This document shows positions 34,433 to 45,855 of a stretch of DNA of 64,000 bases, one piece after another (the stretch's first letter is position 1; the number at the start of each line of letters is the position of its first letter). This DNA is from Dioscorea cayenensis subsp. rotundata (taxonomy: Eukaryota > Streptophyta > Magnoliopsida > Dioscoreales > Dioscoreaceae). Location: positions 17,700,162 to 17,764,161 of the forward strand of contig NC_052476.1 of assembly GCF_009730915.1 (NCBI RefSeq). Direction: 5' to 3'. The position numbers and the translations under genes were made by a program. Under the pieces are notes generated by a model. It was given only the letters and a program-made list of their open reading frames with translations, was not told the origin of the DNA and did no database searches.

Positions 34433-35608
34433 AATCAAAAGGTCTTCAGATAAAGCGAAAAGCCCTAAAATTCATCCTCATAAATGATATATTGTACCGT
34501 AGGTCATATGATCAACTACTCTTGCGGTACCTTTCATATGAAGAAGCCCAAGAGGTTATGCATGATATGCATTCTGGGATATGTGGTGCACATCAATCTG
34601 GACCCAAGATGACTCAAGATCAAGTGCTTGGGATGTTATTGGCCAAACATGGTCGGAGATTGCATCAATTATGCTAGGAAGTGTCAACTATGTCAGATAC
34701 ATGGAGATTTTATTCATCAACATCTAAGTCCTTTACACCTCACAGCTTCCTCATGGCCTTTTGAGATATAAGGGATGGATGTAGTAGGTCCTATTGAACC
34801 ACCATTATCTTTGGGACATAGGTTTACTTCTCCAGATGGGCAGAAGCAATCCCGTTGAGAGAAGTCAAGACTGAGAATATCAGGATTCTTCAGGGAAAAC
34901 ATCTTATACAGATTTGGGACTATAATAAGAATTATTTCAAATAACGGTCCTGCCTTTAGAAGTTTCAAGGTCGGTAGATTTGCAAAGCATCATAAAATAG
35001 ACTGGAGATATACCTCCATCTATAACGGTAGAGCAAATGGGTTGGCAGAAGTATTCAACAAAACCCTCTCAAAGCTGTTGAAGAAAGTAGTGTCCAAAAA
35101 CAAAAAGGATTGGCATTAAAGACTCCTGGAGATGCTATGGGCATATCACACTACATATAGGACTCTGACACAATGCACGCCATATTCTTTAGTGTTTGGA
35201 CTTGACGCAGTCTTACTTCTCAAAATCCATATACCCTCCCTGAGAAATGGCAGTGCAAAATGAAATCTCTAATGAAGATAATGTTCGGCTTTTCTTGGAT
35301 GAGTTGGACTTTCTTGACGAGAAAAGGTTAGGGGCGCAACAGAATCTTGAAGTCTACAAAGCAAAAATGTCTCAAGCCTACAACAAGATGGCTCGTTTCC
35401 GTACTTTTACCAAAGGAGAGATGGTCCTTGTCCTCAGAAGACCCATCATCACCAACAAAAAGGCCGGGGAAAATTCAAAGCAAATTGGGAATGTCCTTAT
35501 GTTGTGGAGATCGTCTACAAAGGAGGCGCGTATCAACTTATTGATGCCAACAGAGAAAGACCGATGCCGCCCATCAACGGCCGTTTCCTGAAGACATACT
35601 ATGTCTAA
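34433..35608 (+). pseudogene. Element B integrase
   Basis: The zinc-binding domain reads HDMHSGICGAHQSGPKM and, after a shift, CQLC. The catalytic core reads GMDVVGPIE (first Asp), IISNNGPAFRSF, where the usual DNG is NNG so the second catalytic Asp is lost, and ANGLAEVFNKTLSKLLKK (Glu kept). The C-terminal domain at 35247-35608 has QAYNKMARFRTFTKGEMVLV and ends GRFLKTYYV. Several stops and shifts are present. Confidence 0.87.
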
Positions 35609-35676
35609 TGTAAAAATGTTTGCCTATAACAGAACATTTGGTTCCTCATAAGGGTAGACTAGTCATGTGCAACTAA

Positions 35677-36462
35677 GGTAGCGTTTGGTTGGATGTAATT
35701 CTAAATGCAGTGGATTTCTAGTTACAATGTAACTGGAAATACTTGGCTTTCAAAATACAGTGCAGTCAAATCTTGTGTTTGGTTGGATGTAACTGGAATT
35801 ACTGTATTATAAGATTTTATGTTTGTTTGGAAGGATTTGTAAATCTGGAATTGGAAAACATGTGTATAAGTGTATGGATATGTCTGCGTATATGCATATA
35901 TACATATATATATATACATATACATATATGTATATGTATATGTATATATTTGTGTATATATACATATATATTTATATATATACATATATATGTGTATTTA
36001 TATATGTAAACATACTATATATAGGTATATCTAGGGAATGTATATACATACATGTATGTATATATAAATATATGTATGTATATGTATGTGCATACATATA
36101 TGTGTATGTGTATATGTGTATGTGTATGTGTATATGTGTATGTGTATATGTATATGTGTATATGTATAGATTTATGTATATATGTATGTATATGTATGTG
36201 TATATGTATATGTGTATATATGTATATATATATACATATAGATTTCTATATATATATATGTATATATACATATGCATATATACTGGTTTTGAACTCCCAG
36301 GATTTGGTTTTACGGTCATTTTGACCGTAAACCAAAATCCCTCAATGATGGGATTTCCAAAGCACATGAAAAATGAAATACATCAAAACAAACACCGGAT
36401 TTTAAAAAGGTAAGGGATTTGGAGTTACATGTAACTCCAAATCCCTTGAAGCAAACACTACC
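35677..36462. mobile_element. Tourist-like MITE enlarged by a TATG/TA microsatellite
   Basis: Ends GGTAGCGTTTGGTT and, reversed, GGTAGTGTTTGCTT are inverted repeats flanked by TAA (35674-35676 and 36463-36465), the usual PIF/Harbinger duplication. Subterminal parts also pair (GGATGTAATTC, TTACATGTAACTCC). About 35880-36285 is a microsatellite of TATG, TATA and TGTG steps. The long Tyr/Ile/Met-rich frames across it are not genes. It sits in element B's 3' untranslated region. Confidence 0.82.
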
Positions 36463-36644
36463 TAAATGTACTTCTTGAGGCAAAACATTCATTTTCATGC
36501 ATTTTATACTAAACTCACTTTTGTATTAAAATTCATTTAGTGAAATAAAGAGATATGTGTTTGTCTATAGTGGAACATCCGTCTCGATGTAGACCGGTCA
36601 TGCATAATTAAATGTGCTTCCTGAGGCAAATACATCGGTCCCTG

Positions 36645-36735
36645 TGTTTTCAAAACAAAAAAAACAACAAAAACAAAACAAAACAAAACAAAACAAAACA
36701 AAAAAACAAACAAACAAACCAAAAAAAAAGAAAAA
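36645..36735. repeat. (AAAAC)n low-complexity run
   Basis: Repeated AAAAC followed by AAAC and poly-A, inside element B. Confidence 0.9.
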
Positions 36736-36904
36736 AAATCAATCATGATTTCAATTCTTCAGGTATTTTATTAAAAGAAAAGAGACATGAGAAAAGAGAA
36801 AAGAAAAGAGCTATAATTTATCCAAGTCAAATGTTCATAATTAGTGTCTTAAAACCAATTACCAAAGCATAAAGAAACTAGGAAAACAAACTAAGAAAGA
36901 GAGG

Positions 36905-37125
36905 AAAAAGGTTATTTAATACCAAGTAAATTTCAACAATGATTCTTTTGCATCTTCCAACTCATCAAGACATTTTGTGAAAATAGCCATAAGATGAGTA
37001 TTTGAGTTATCTCCTTGATCCTCAGCAAGCTGTGCCTTGGCCTCATCCAACGCAACTTGAAGGTCCGCTCATGTAGGCACGGAAGCTTCAAACAGGTTCA
37101 TTGAAGTCCCTATCTTTTCACCCAC
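36905..37125 (-). pseudogene. Antisense frame between pol and the 3' LTR of element B
   Basis: The minus strand reads RVGEKIGTSMNLFEASVPT, one stop, then ADLQVALDEAKAQLAEDQGD, NSNTHLMAIFTKCLDELEDA and KESLLKFTWY, to a stop near 36917. The helix-forming, coiled-coil-like text is unlike chance translation of this AT-rich DNA. From established knowledge, Tat-lineage elements such as Grande carry an antisense gene at this place. Its function is unknown and this copy has one internal stop. Confidence 0.6.
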
Positions 37126-37334
37126 TCTGATTGTTCCCCTCCTTCATATATGATTGCAGGTTCGGCTTAAGAATCAAAGATAGGAGTGTGGCACATGAAG
37201 GCTTGACCTTGGGGGACCTCATTGTAATTTTGGGCCATATCCCAAAAAGGTTGAGAGGTATTGGGCATGACAAAAGAAAGGATTGGGGATTCCTACTTCT
37301 CTCACTCAAACCCACCAAAGAGAATTTCGTGAGA

Positions 37335-37353
37335 AAAGTAGGAAAGGGGCATT
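37335..37353 (+). other. Element B polypurine tract
   Basis: GAAAAGTAGGAAAGGGGCAT directly before the 3' LTR at 37354, the primer for plus-strand DNA synthesis. Confidence 0.85.
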
Positions 37354-38520
37354 TGTTTATTTATAAATAATGTAAAATATGTCCTAATAGAGCCCAAATC
37401 CTAAGTTAATTAAAATTTAAATCATGGATATGTCTAGAATCAAAGTTTGAATGTCCTAATCTTTATCAATTTTGGATCCTCTCTTTAAAATAAATTATTT
37501 GGTTGTCTTGGACTAGAATGCAAATCCCGAGGCAAATAAAAAATGCAAATTACAAAGTTGCCCCTGAGATCATATCTTGAGGCAAAATGCAAATTACAAA
37601 AAAATAAAATCGCCCCTAAAAATTTATCTCGAGGCATAGATGCAAATATAAGATTGCCTTTGAGAACACATATCTCGAGGCAGTCTCAAATATAAAGATC
37701 TCCCAAATACAAATCCCGAGGTGATCCTAAATTTCATATCCCCTGAGAACTGATCTCGAGGTAATTTGAGAAATGCAAATCCTGAAGCACCCACACATAT
37801 CCCCAGGCAAATTGGATTAATTGAATTTCAAAAAAAAATTTAATTAATTAAATTAATTAAAATTTTAAATTTGAAATTAAATAAAATTTTAAATCAGATC
37901 CTATCCTATTTTGACCTGTCTACTACTGCTGCTGCCTGAAACCATCACTATTACCATTGTTACGCGTTGCCGTCGTTGATCGCTGCTGTCTGGTGCCGTG
38001 TTGCCTATTGCTCGTCATCGTTTTTGCCACTGTTGTTTGCTGCTCGTTACCGTTGCTGTCTCTGTTGCCTGCTACTCCCCGTCGTCATGTTGCCTCTGTT
38101 TCCTGCTGCTTACCATCGTCATGATGCCTCTATTGCCTGCTGCTCACCGTCGTCATGCTGCCTCTATTGCCTATCACCGTTTGCAGCTGTCATTGCCCGT
38201 GACTCGTCATCATCATTGAAGAAGGTCACTGTCGCCTGTTGATGTCGATGTGAATTTTGATGAAGATGATGAGATGATAGTGAAGGAAGGGAAGAACTGG
38301 CCAAAGAAGAAGAAGAGGAAAGAAAGAAAAACCTGAAAAATAGCGAGGAAAAGAAAGAAGAAAAGGGAAGAAGACGAAAATAAAAAAAACAAACAAAAAA
38401 AATGAGAGGGAAGTAAGAAGAAGAAAGTTTTGTTTCTCTTCCCACCAAAATTATATAAAAAAAAGAAAAAATAAAGGAAAAAAAAGTTACTGTGTCATTG
38501 TTGTCGCTGCTAAGTCCACA

Positions 38521-39217
38521 GAACGAGACCTTGATTTGCAGTAGAACGAGAAGTACGAGGAGATGGTGGAGGCCATGGAGAAGGTTGTGGCCTCGGCCAC
38601 TGATGTGGAAGAGTTCTCTGTAGAGGAGCTCAACCTCCTTTCTGTGGCGTACAAGAAGGTCATTAGCACCCGTCATGTTTCCTGGCGCATCCTGTCCTCC
38701 ATCGAGCAAAAGGAGGATACCCACAGCAACACATAGCATGTCATGCTATCCATGGGTGTCGATCCTAGACTGAGACCGAGCTCTCCAACACCGCTGCTCA
38801 AATTCTGACGCTCTTGAACTCGTCGCTGGTGCCTTTTGTCTCTGAGTCAGATTTAAAGGTCTTCTACTTGAAGATGAAGGGAGACTGTTATCAATATCTC
38901 GTGGAGTTTAAGACACGCTCTGATCGGAAGGATGACCGCGGAGAACACTCTCTTTGCTTACAAGGCTGCTCAGGATATTGCTGTGCAAAAGCTGCCACTG
39001 ATACATCCCATCCGGCTTGCGAGCTTTTGATGAAGCGATTTCTAAACTGGATACTCTTGGGGAGGAATCATACAAGGATAGCATTCTCATCATGGAGCTT
39101 CTACCGGACAACCTGACTCTTTGGACACTTGATATGGATGATGATGGAATTGATGATATCAAGGAGACAACCAAACCTGAAGATGCATCATATAAGGGAG
39201 AACCTAAAGAATTATGA
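38521..39217 (+). pseudogene. Captured 14-3-3 protein cDNA piece (3' LTR of B)
   Basis: Second copy of the 15146-15842 piece. It reads [31 protein letters not shown] and [13 protein letters not shown], then KVFYLKMKGDCYQYLVEFK, and at 39017-39217 [19 protein letters not shown] with [20 protein letters not shown] to a stop. The deletion before AFDEA is identical to that in the 5' LTR, showing that it predates B's insertion. KMKGD and HPIRL are closer to the usual family wording here than in the 5' copy. Confidence 0.88.
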
Positions 39218-39381
39218 AGGATAGCTTCATAGATCACTGCAGAGGAGGATTGAATGCATTCTTAATCTCTTCAAGTTCATGGTTTTTGAAGCACTGCTTG
39301 ATTACTTTCTTTGATCATATGGAGTGCAATATGGAAATAAGTCCAAGCAATGCACATACTGTTTCTGTGGACAATATATTA

Positions 39382-39963
39382 CAATGGAGCCAGTGAAAAC
39401 TGTTGGATTCTATACTTCCAACAGGAGATCTTGGAGAACATCGGGGGTCTTTTTTTTCCACTTGTATATGCTGCCTGCAAATCTCCTTACACCGAAACCT
39501 GGTTGAAACTTGACAGATCACTTGAAGCTACATTAATAAATGAAGTCAACAGGAAGGCATCGATTTCCCAAGGGTCAGCACTGATGAGAGCAGCTGCATC
39601 TATGTATGATGAGATTCCATTACTTAAGATGATAAGAGAAACGTACTTAGGTTTGGGAGGTGTTTTTTCTATTATTCACTTTTTTTTGGTCTCATCTGGG
39701 GTCTTCTTGGCTTTGATAGTAGCATATGCCAGCATGCTTACATTTTCCTCACAATGAGAGACATTATTTATGCCACGACAAGGCTAAATTTAATCGGACT
39801 ACTTGGTGCATCAGTAATACAGCATCAGATTACACATGATGTAGAAGAAATGGTGAAGAGATGGATGGACCGGGCGATGGACAAGGCGTGCCAGACTAGT
39901 TTCTTGCTTGATACAATGCATGGCTGCCATAGTTCCTTGTTTTCGAGACTTTTCTACTATTGA
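39382..39963 (+). pseudogene. Captured UreF cDNA piece (3' LTR of B)
   Basis: Second copy of 16008-16588 and the better preserved one. Frame 39350-39757 runs through EILENIGGLFFPLVYAACKS, TWLKLDRSLEATLINEVNRK and SQGSALMRAAASMYDEIPLL. A shift near 39660-39690 leads to the FFGLIWGLLGFD segment, and 39754-39963 gives MRDIIYATTRLNLIGLLGAS and SRLFYY before the stop. The same N-terminal deletion is present. This is the best copy for identifying the donor gene. Confidence 0.86.
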
Positions 39964-40789
39964 GATCTCATTACTGTGCTTGCATGAAGTGAAAAGAAAA
40001 TAAAACAAGAAGGGAAACTGTTTTGTTATGAGAAACATGCATACGTGCAGGGAAAAAAAATAATAATAAAAAAACTTGCAGTGGCCATCAAAACTAGAAA
40101 TCATGCTAATTTTGTTGTCTGAAAACCGAAAATGGAATTCGAATTTGATGAAAGCCACAACATATACCGCAGACATCCTAATATATCAACATACATTGGA
40201 ACAAGATTATCTGGCAAAATAGAAAGAAATAGAATTCTTGGTGATCAAAACCTCTCTGTAAATACATTGTCTTGACATAAAGAAAATGCTGATTCTATAT
40301 GCAAGTGGAATCAGGAAGCTGATTCATGAATAACTTGTGACTTTTAGTTCAATATTGAAGTGTTATGATCAAGTCTTCTAATTTGAACTGCTTTAATTGA
40401 AATGTTCGAGAGATGTTTGATAATTTTTTTTAATGAAATGATGTTTCTCTCTCAAGAAAAAATAATAATAATAAAAAATGAGAAGCATGAGAGAATAAAT
40501 TAGGTAGGAATCAAGCCAATGAGATCTCTTCTTTTATATAAAAAATTCATTATATGCATGCATATGTGCATGATATAAAAAAAATGAGAAGCATAATAGG
40601 GAAAAAAATGAGAAGCATGCATATGTGCATGATATAAAAAAATAATATAAAAAAAAAATGAGAAGCATGCATACGTGCATGGCAAAAAATATTTATATAA
40701 AAATAATAAAATAATAATAAATAAAAATGATGAGAAGCATGCATACTCATGGTGAAAATAATAATAATAATAATAAAAGGCAGCAATGC

Positions 40790-41015
40790 ATCAACAAAAA
40801 TACTTATTGAGCATGGTTTATTTCTGGAGGTCAAAGCCAAGGATGGGATGACTCCATTGCATTTGGCTACATGGTATGCACATTAAACAGATACTTGTGA
40901 TCCGGTGAGCACTTTGTTAGGGCACAATGCCAATTGCAGTGCCACTAATGATGACTAGTTGACCCCTCTAGATCATATTAAGAAAGGCCATAGAAATGAG
41001 AAGCTCAGTGGCGCG
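40790..41015 (+). pseudogene. Captured ankyrin-repeat piece (3' LTR of B)
   Basis: Copy of 17410-17625 with the same KAKDGMTPLHLATWYAH then stop, and HNANCSATND words. An extra stop follows where NDNQ becomes ND-stop-Q. It shares the break between the two repeats with the 5' copy. Confidence 0.6.
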
Positions 41016-41420
41016 AAATATGAAGCTTTGGAGAACAAAACATTCTTGGATGACCAAATATCCTCAATAGAAGTTGCATAAAATGCATCTGAAGACTGTT
41101 GTAATTTCTCATCAGCTAAATATTGTCAAATGAAGATAGGTTACAAGCATGTGTTATTACTACCAATGTTGCTTCTCAACTTTATAAGAAGATGTGTGGA
41201 TCTATCAATGAAACAAGTGCCAAACATGTTACAGAAATGAAGGCCTTTGTGAGGAGTGTGCTTGAGAATAATGAGTAAAATGATGCTGCAGTTAAGGATG
41301 TGACGAAGAAGTATGATGATGTCTTTTAACCATTTTCGGCATCAAGATGAGGATGTTTACTTGACGTTCAAGAAGCGACTTTCAGAGATTGACAATGGGG
41401 AGAGGAACCAGTTGGTAGAA
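41016..41420 (+). pseudogene. Unidentified coding-like piece (3' LTR of B)
   Basis: Copy of the stretch that follows the ankyrin piece at 17626. It contains KYEALENKTFLDDQISSI-like and KHVTEMKAFVRSVLENNE-like text in shifting frames. Family not recognised. Confidence 0.4.
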
Positions 41421-41658
41421 TATATATTCATGCATGAGTTCTGTATTGCAAAATGTATATATATATATATACAATCACATGCAAGCTTGTTTTTTCCATC
41501 ATAAATTCACGTTAGGTCAAGAATATTAAAAAATTTGAGGATATTAAAAAATTTTGCCAAGCTACAACCTATATATATTTACAAATCTTATTGTTATGCA
41601 TTGCTGAAAAATGAGAAGCATGCAGTGGGTACGCATGCATACTCACATTCGGGTTCAA

Positions 41659-41689
<31 letters not shown>

Positions 41690-43273
41690 TAAATAAATAA
41701 ATAATAATAAATTAAATAAAAAATGGGCCTACTATGAAAGAGACACACATGCAAATAAAAATGAAGAAAAAAAAATAAAAAATAGATAATAAAAAAATAT
41801 AAGAGGCCCCACCATGCACATGGGTATGAATATGATATATATATATATATACCCATCCCAAGGTAATAAAAAATACCATCTTGAGATAGCGACAACAATG
41901 AGGCATATAAGACAATAACGAGGCATATGTAGCGACATGCTATAAAATATATATAATAAACAAAAATCAAAACCAAAACATCCAAGTCAAGACTCAAAAT
42001 ATGAAAAAAAGTCAATGTTTGAAAATCTATAAAAAAATCGACAATTGAACTCAGTAGTCTCAAGACATTAGAAGTCGAAGACCCAAAGAGTTTCATAAGT
42101 CAATATTTGAAAATCTATGAAAAAATCGACAATTAAACTCAGTGGTCTCAAGACGTCAGAAGTCAAAGACCCAAATAGTTTCACAAGTTGAGAAGGGAGC
42201 TTCACAAGCATGACAGCCGAAGCTTATGGAAAGTCAAACCAAGTTTGTGATTCATCAACAAGAGAATCCACAGCTTGAAATCCATATAAAATCTAAGATG
42301 CAAAATCAAATGTCCAAGTTTCAAACAAATCAACAAATGAATTCAACAACCTCAAAATTAAAGTGTTGAAGAGTTCATAAGTTGCAAAAATATTTCACAA
42401 GCTCAGAGCGTCAGTCTTTATAAAAAATCAAGTCAAGTTTCAAATCAAATCCAAGATGCAAGTTCAAATGTCCAAGTTCCAAGTTTCAAACAAATTGACA
42501 AATAAGCTCAACAACCTAAAGACTAAAGTGTTGAAGAGTCCATAAGTTGCAAAAAGGCTTCACAAGTGTGAAAACCGAAACTTATGAAAAATCAAATCAA
42601 ATTCCAAATCAAGTCCAAGATGCAAATTCAAATATCCAAGACATAACGTCACAAGTTTCTGAATCATGTTCAAAATACATATTTCAACCGTTGACGAAGA
42701 CCAAACGTCAACAAAAGTCAAAGCCTTGCCGCTAAATAGTCGAAGAAGATGAAATGCTATAATCATTGTTAGACGTAAAAGACGATCAAATTTCAAATCC
42801 TTTGTACTCTCAATGAAATCTATGAATTCATGTTTGTTGAAATGAATAAAAATTTATTTACTCAAGTCTGCTTTCCTTATTCACACTTATTTTTCTTAAT
42901 CGGAGTGCTCTCACGACAACGTTTCGGTAGATTAACATTGGGGTGCACTCTAACGAAGTCATGAACCCACAATCCTCAAGTCTCATAAAATATTAAAATC
43001 TGATTTGTGATCCATGCTTTTTAACCAGTCAACCATAATTAAAGGCCGGGTGAGAAGAAAGGAACCCACATTGATGACAACTATTATTATGCAAAATTGG
43101 TGTTTTGTCATAGTTTATGATTATTATTAAGTCATGTGAAGTAGACATGTTCTAATGTTAGGTGTTAGGTATAGAATAAAAAGAGTGCAGAAGTGTGGAA
43201 ATATATATATTTGGATATGAATGTGGAAAGAAGATTTTTATGCCATGATGTGAAGATTAGAGTGCTTTTATTT

Positions 43274-43330
<57 letters not shown>

Positions 43331-43754
43331 GAAATGAGAATTTGGGAGCGTATCTGTTAAACTTGCAAGAAAAAGTATAAATGAATGTAGAAAGATTGGG
43401 CTTATTTGCAATTTTTTTTTAAAAAAGGGGTGAAAATATGGAAATTCGAGGCCTCAATTGCAAAATTCTTAGGTGTAATGTGAGAGATTTAAGAAATTCG
43501 GGTTTTTTGCAAAAGTGGTCAAAGATGTGAAAATGAAGTAATTGGAGGGTTTGCTTGAAAAAAAAAGAAGGAAATATTGAAAAGTAAAGCTTTAAGGGGT
43601 TTGCTTGAATAAATCTTAAACTTTCATGAAAAGAGAAAAAAAAATCAGAGAGAGAAAAATCATGGGTTGATGTGAAAAATGGCATGGGATAACTTAATAT
43701 GAAATCGGGAGAAAATAGTGACTCTAATTGATATGGGGGTATTTACATAATTTT

Positions 43755-45530
43755 CGCAGGAACTCCTCTTTGAAAATTTTATGAGTACTTTTTTAAACTT
43801 ATCTTGAGGTCTTGACACTCTTGGGGTAGAGAAAAAAAAATTATAAAATTTCTTAAAACCCATCTTTGATGGTTCTCGACACTCTTGATGAGGTAGGTTA
43901 GAAAATATTTGATAAATTTTCTAAAACCTACTGGTCAGACGACACTCTTGGAGAGGGGAGAAAACTTTATAAAACTTTTTAAAACCTACCTTGAGGTCTT
44001 AACACTCTTGCTAGTAGAGAGAAAATATTTATAAATTTTCTAAAAATCTACTTTGAGGTGTTGACACTCTTGGGCGTAGAGAGAAACTTTATAAATTTTC
44101 TTGAAACCTACATTGAGGTCTTGACACTCTTGGGGGTAGTGAGAAAACTTTATAAAAATTTTTCAAAACCTACCTTGAGGTCTTAACACTCTTGGGGTAG
44201 AGAAAAAATTTTGTAAAATTTTTTTAAACCTATCTTGAGCTTTTGATACTCTTGGAGGTAGAGAGAAAATTTTATAAATTTTTTTGAACCTACCATGAGG
44301 TCTTGACACTCTTGGGCGTAGAAAAAAAATTTTAAAATTATTTGAACGTTCTTTGAAGTCTTTTGCCACTCATTGGAGTGAAAGGAAGAGTAAATGAAAA
44401 AAGAAATTACGAAAATCTCTCTTTGAACCCACTTTGAGGTTTTTAGAAACCCATTAGAGTGAAGGGAAGAGTAAATGAAAATTTTATAAAAAACCTCTCT
44501 TTGAACTCACCTCTCTTTGAACTCACTTTGAGGTCGTTTGACACTCATTGGACTGAAAGAAAGAGTAAATAAAAATTTTATAAAAATCTCTCTTCGAACT
44601 CATTTCTGAGTGTCGACACTCAATGTGAGTAGCGAAGGAAGAGTAAATGAAAATTTTATAAAAATCTTTCTTTGAACTCACTTTGAGGTCTTTTGACACT
44701 CATTGGACTAAAAGGAAGAGTAAATAAAATTTTTTTAAAAATCTCTCTTCGAACTCATTTTGAGGTCTTTTCGACACTCATCGAGTGAAAGCAGTAAATG
44801 AAAGTTTTATAAAAATCTCTCTTTCGAACTCCTACTTTGAGATATTTTCGAGCACTCATCGAGTAAAAGGAAGAGTAATTGAAAAATTTTATTAAAAATC
44901 TCTCTCTCGAACTCTATTTTCGAGGCTTTTCGATCACCGTGTCTCATTTCGAGAAAGTGAGGAAGTAGAGGAAGTGTCCGACTTCCCCCACTTTTGGTTT
45001 TCATTTGTGTCGAAGTGGGGTAAGCGTCTTCCGATCGGCCGTGGGTTTCAACTAATCTCACCAGATGAGTTAGCCGGAGGGAAGTGAGTCAATCTATAAA
45101 AACTAACTTCCTTTCACTTCTAAAGTTCGAACTCATGGAACTTCATCCAACACATAAATTCTTCGGTTCTATTCTCACTTTCTAACAAATGAACATCATA
45201 ACTCCTAGACACTTCCCCACTGTGTGGAAGTGACACCCGCCTCACTTCGGCTTCCTTACTTACTGCGAACGAACGCACCGTGAAAGTAAGAGTAAATGAA
45301 AATATAAAATCTCTCTTTGGACCCATTTTGCAGGCGCTTTTGTTACTCATCGCGAGTCGAGCGGAAGAGTAAATGGAAATTTTATAAAGATCTCTATTTT
45401 CAACTCACTTTGAGGTCTTTTGACACTCATTGGAGTGAAAAGAAAGAGCAGAAAATGATTTTACGAAAATTTCTCTTTGAACTCACTTTGAAGTCTCTTG
45501 ACACTCATTGAGTATGAAAAAGTGTCGACA
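43755..45530. repeat. Tandem array in element A 5' LTR (~61-bp and ~77-bp units)
   Basis: First part (to about 44345) is made of ~61-bp units with GAGGTCTTGACACTCTTGGG and GTAGAGAGAAAA. Second part (about 44345-45530) is made of ~77-bp units with TTGAACTCACTTTGAGGTC, ACACTCATTGGAGTGAAAGG and AGAGTAAATGAAAATTTTAT. The two units share the GAGGTCTT(TT)GACACTC core, so one probably arose from the other. A foreign block at about 44935-45285 interrupts the second part. Confidence 0.88.
44935..45285. other. Block inside the array absent from the other LTR
   Basis: About 350 bp, richer in GC and CpG than its surroundings and not built of array units. It contains partly complementary words (GGAAGTGTCCGACTTCC, CACTTCCCCACTGTGTGG). 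The neighbouring array units, about 44560-44935, also carry unusual CG-containing variants. The 3' LTR array (58110-59790) has no such block. Origin unknown. Confidence 0.55.
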
Positions 45531-45855
45531 AAATTTCTCCTTTAGGCCTTTGGAGGTTCGCGTATTCACATGGGTGATGAGAACTTTGCTCTCTTTAAGA
45601 TTTTTCCGAACTACTATAGGTCTAGCATTAGATGTTCCTGGGATGAATTAGAGAACTCAGTGTTTAGCACGGAGAAACAAGTTTCATAATTACAACTGAG
45701 ATCCATTCTAAAAAGCAAAAGTCAAATTTGTCAAGTTAACTACCCAATCGCTGCGCTGTACTGAAGGTTTGATGGTAAAGGCTCAAAATCATTGAAGAGT
45801 CAAAACCTAAATATTTCATATAAATGACAAATGCAACTTTGAAGTCTTAATGACA

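Larger units (their letters stand above)
13816..43070 (+). mobile_element. Element B: Tat/Ogre-like retrotransposon with captured host gene pieces in its LTRs
   Basis: LTRs start TGTTTATTTATAAATAATG at 13816 and 37354 and end in ...CCCACA at 31174 and 43070. The 5-bp duplication TTGAT flanks it (13811-13815, 43071-43075); the uninterrupted site in A's 3' LTR near 57395 reads TTGGT once. A PBS (31180-31197) and a polypurine tract (about 37335-37350) sit where expected. The internal region lacks most of gag, the protease and the RT catalytic core, so this copy could move only with proteins supplied by a relative. The end of its LTR resembles that of element A, so A and B are related families that differ at the LTR start. 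Confidence 0.9.
37354..43070 (+). repeat. Element B 3' LTR
   Basis: 5717 bp, uninterrupted copy of the LTR, from TGTTTATTTATAAATAATG to GGAACCCACA. It shows that element C's insertion at 19864/31046 split one continuous sequence. It lacks some stretches of the 5' copy (near 14375-14560 and 18140-18480). The low-complexity GCTGCC block lies at about 37920-38230 and an (AAT)n run near 41662-41690. Confidence 0.93.
43076..45855 (+). repeat. Element A 5' LTR, segment 2 (right of element B)
   Basis: Pairs with about 57406-60145 of the 3' LTR. It contains an (AG)n run (about 43279-43330) and the tandem array described next. Homology stops at about 45855; the last ~600 bp of the LTR present at 60146-60743 is missing and the sequence runs straight into gag-side DNA. 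In the first ~190 bases I count about nine substitutions from the 3' copy. Confidence 0.88.

Noticed and set aside
35823..36413. 196-codon plus-strand frame and its 131-codon minus-strand partner, rich in Tyr, Ile and Met
   Set aside because: They are translations of the TATG/TA microsatellite inside the MITE and have no domain.
41569..42096. 175-codon minus-strand frame with hydrophobic runs in B's 3' LTR
   Set aside because: Phe/Tyr/Ile runs come from A-rich and AT-repeat DNA. The 5' LTR copy is broken differently and no membrane protein family is recognisable.
43755..45530. CRISPR array
   Set aside because: The units are adjoining tandem repeats without unique spacers, in a plant retrotransposon LTR.
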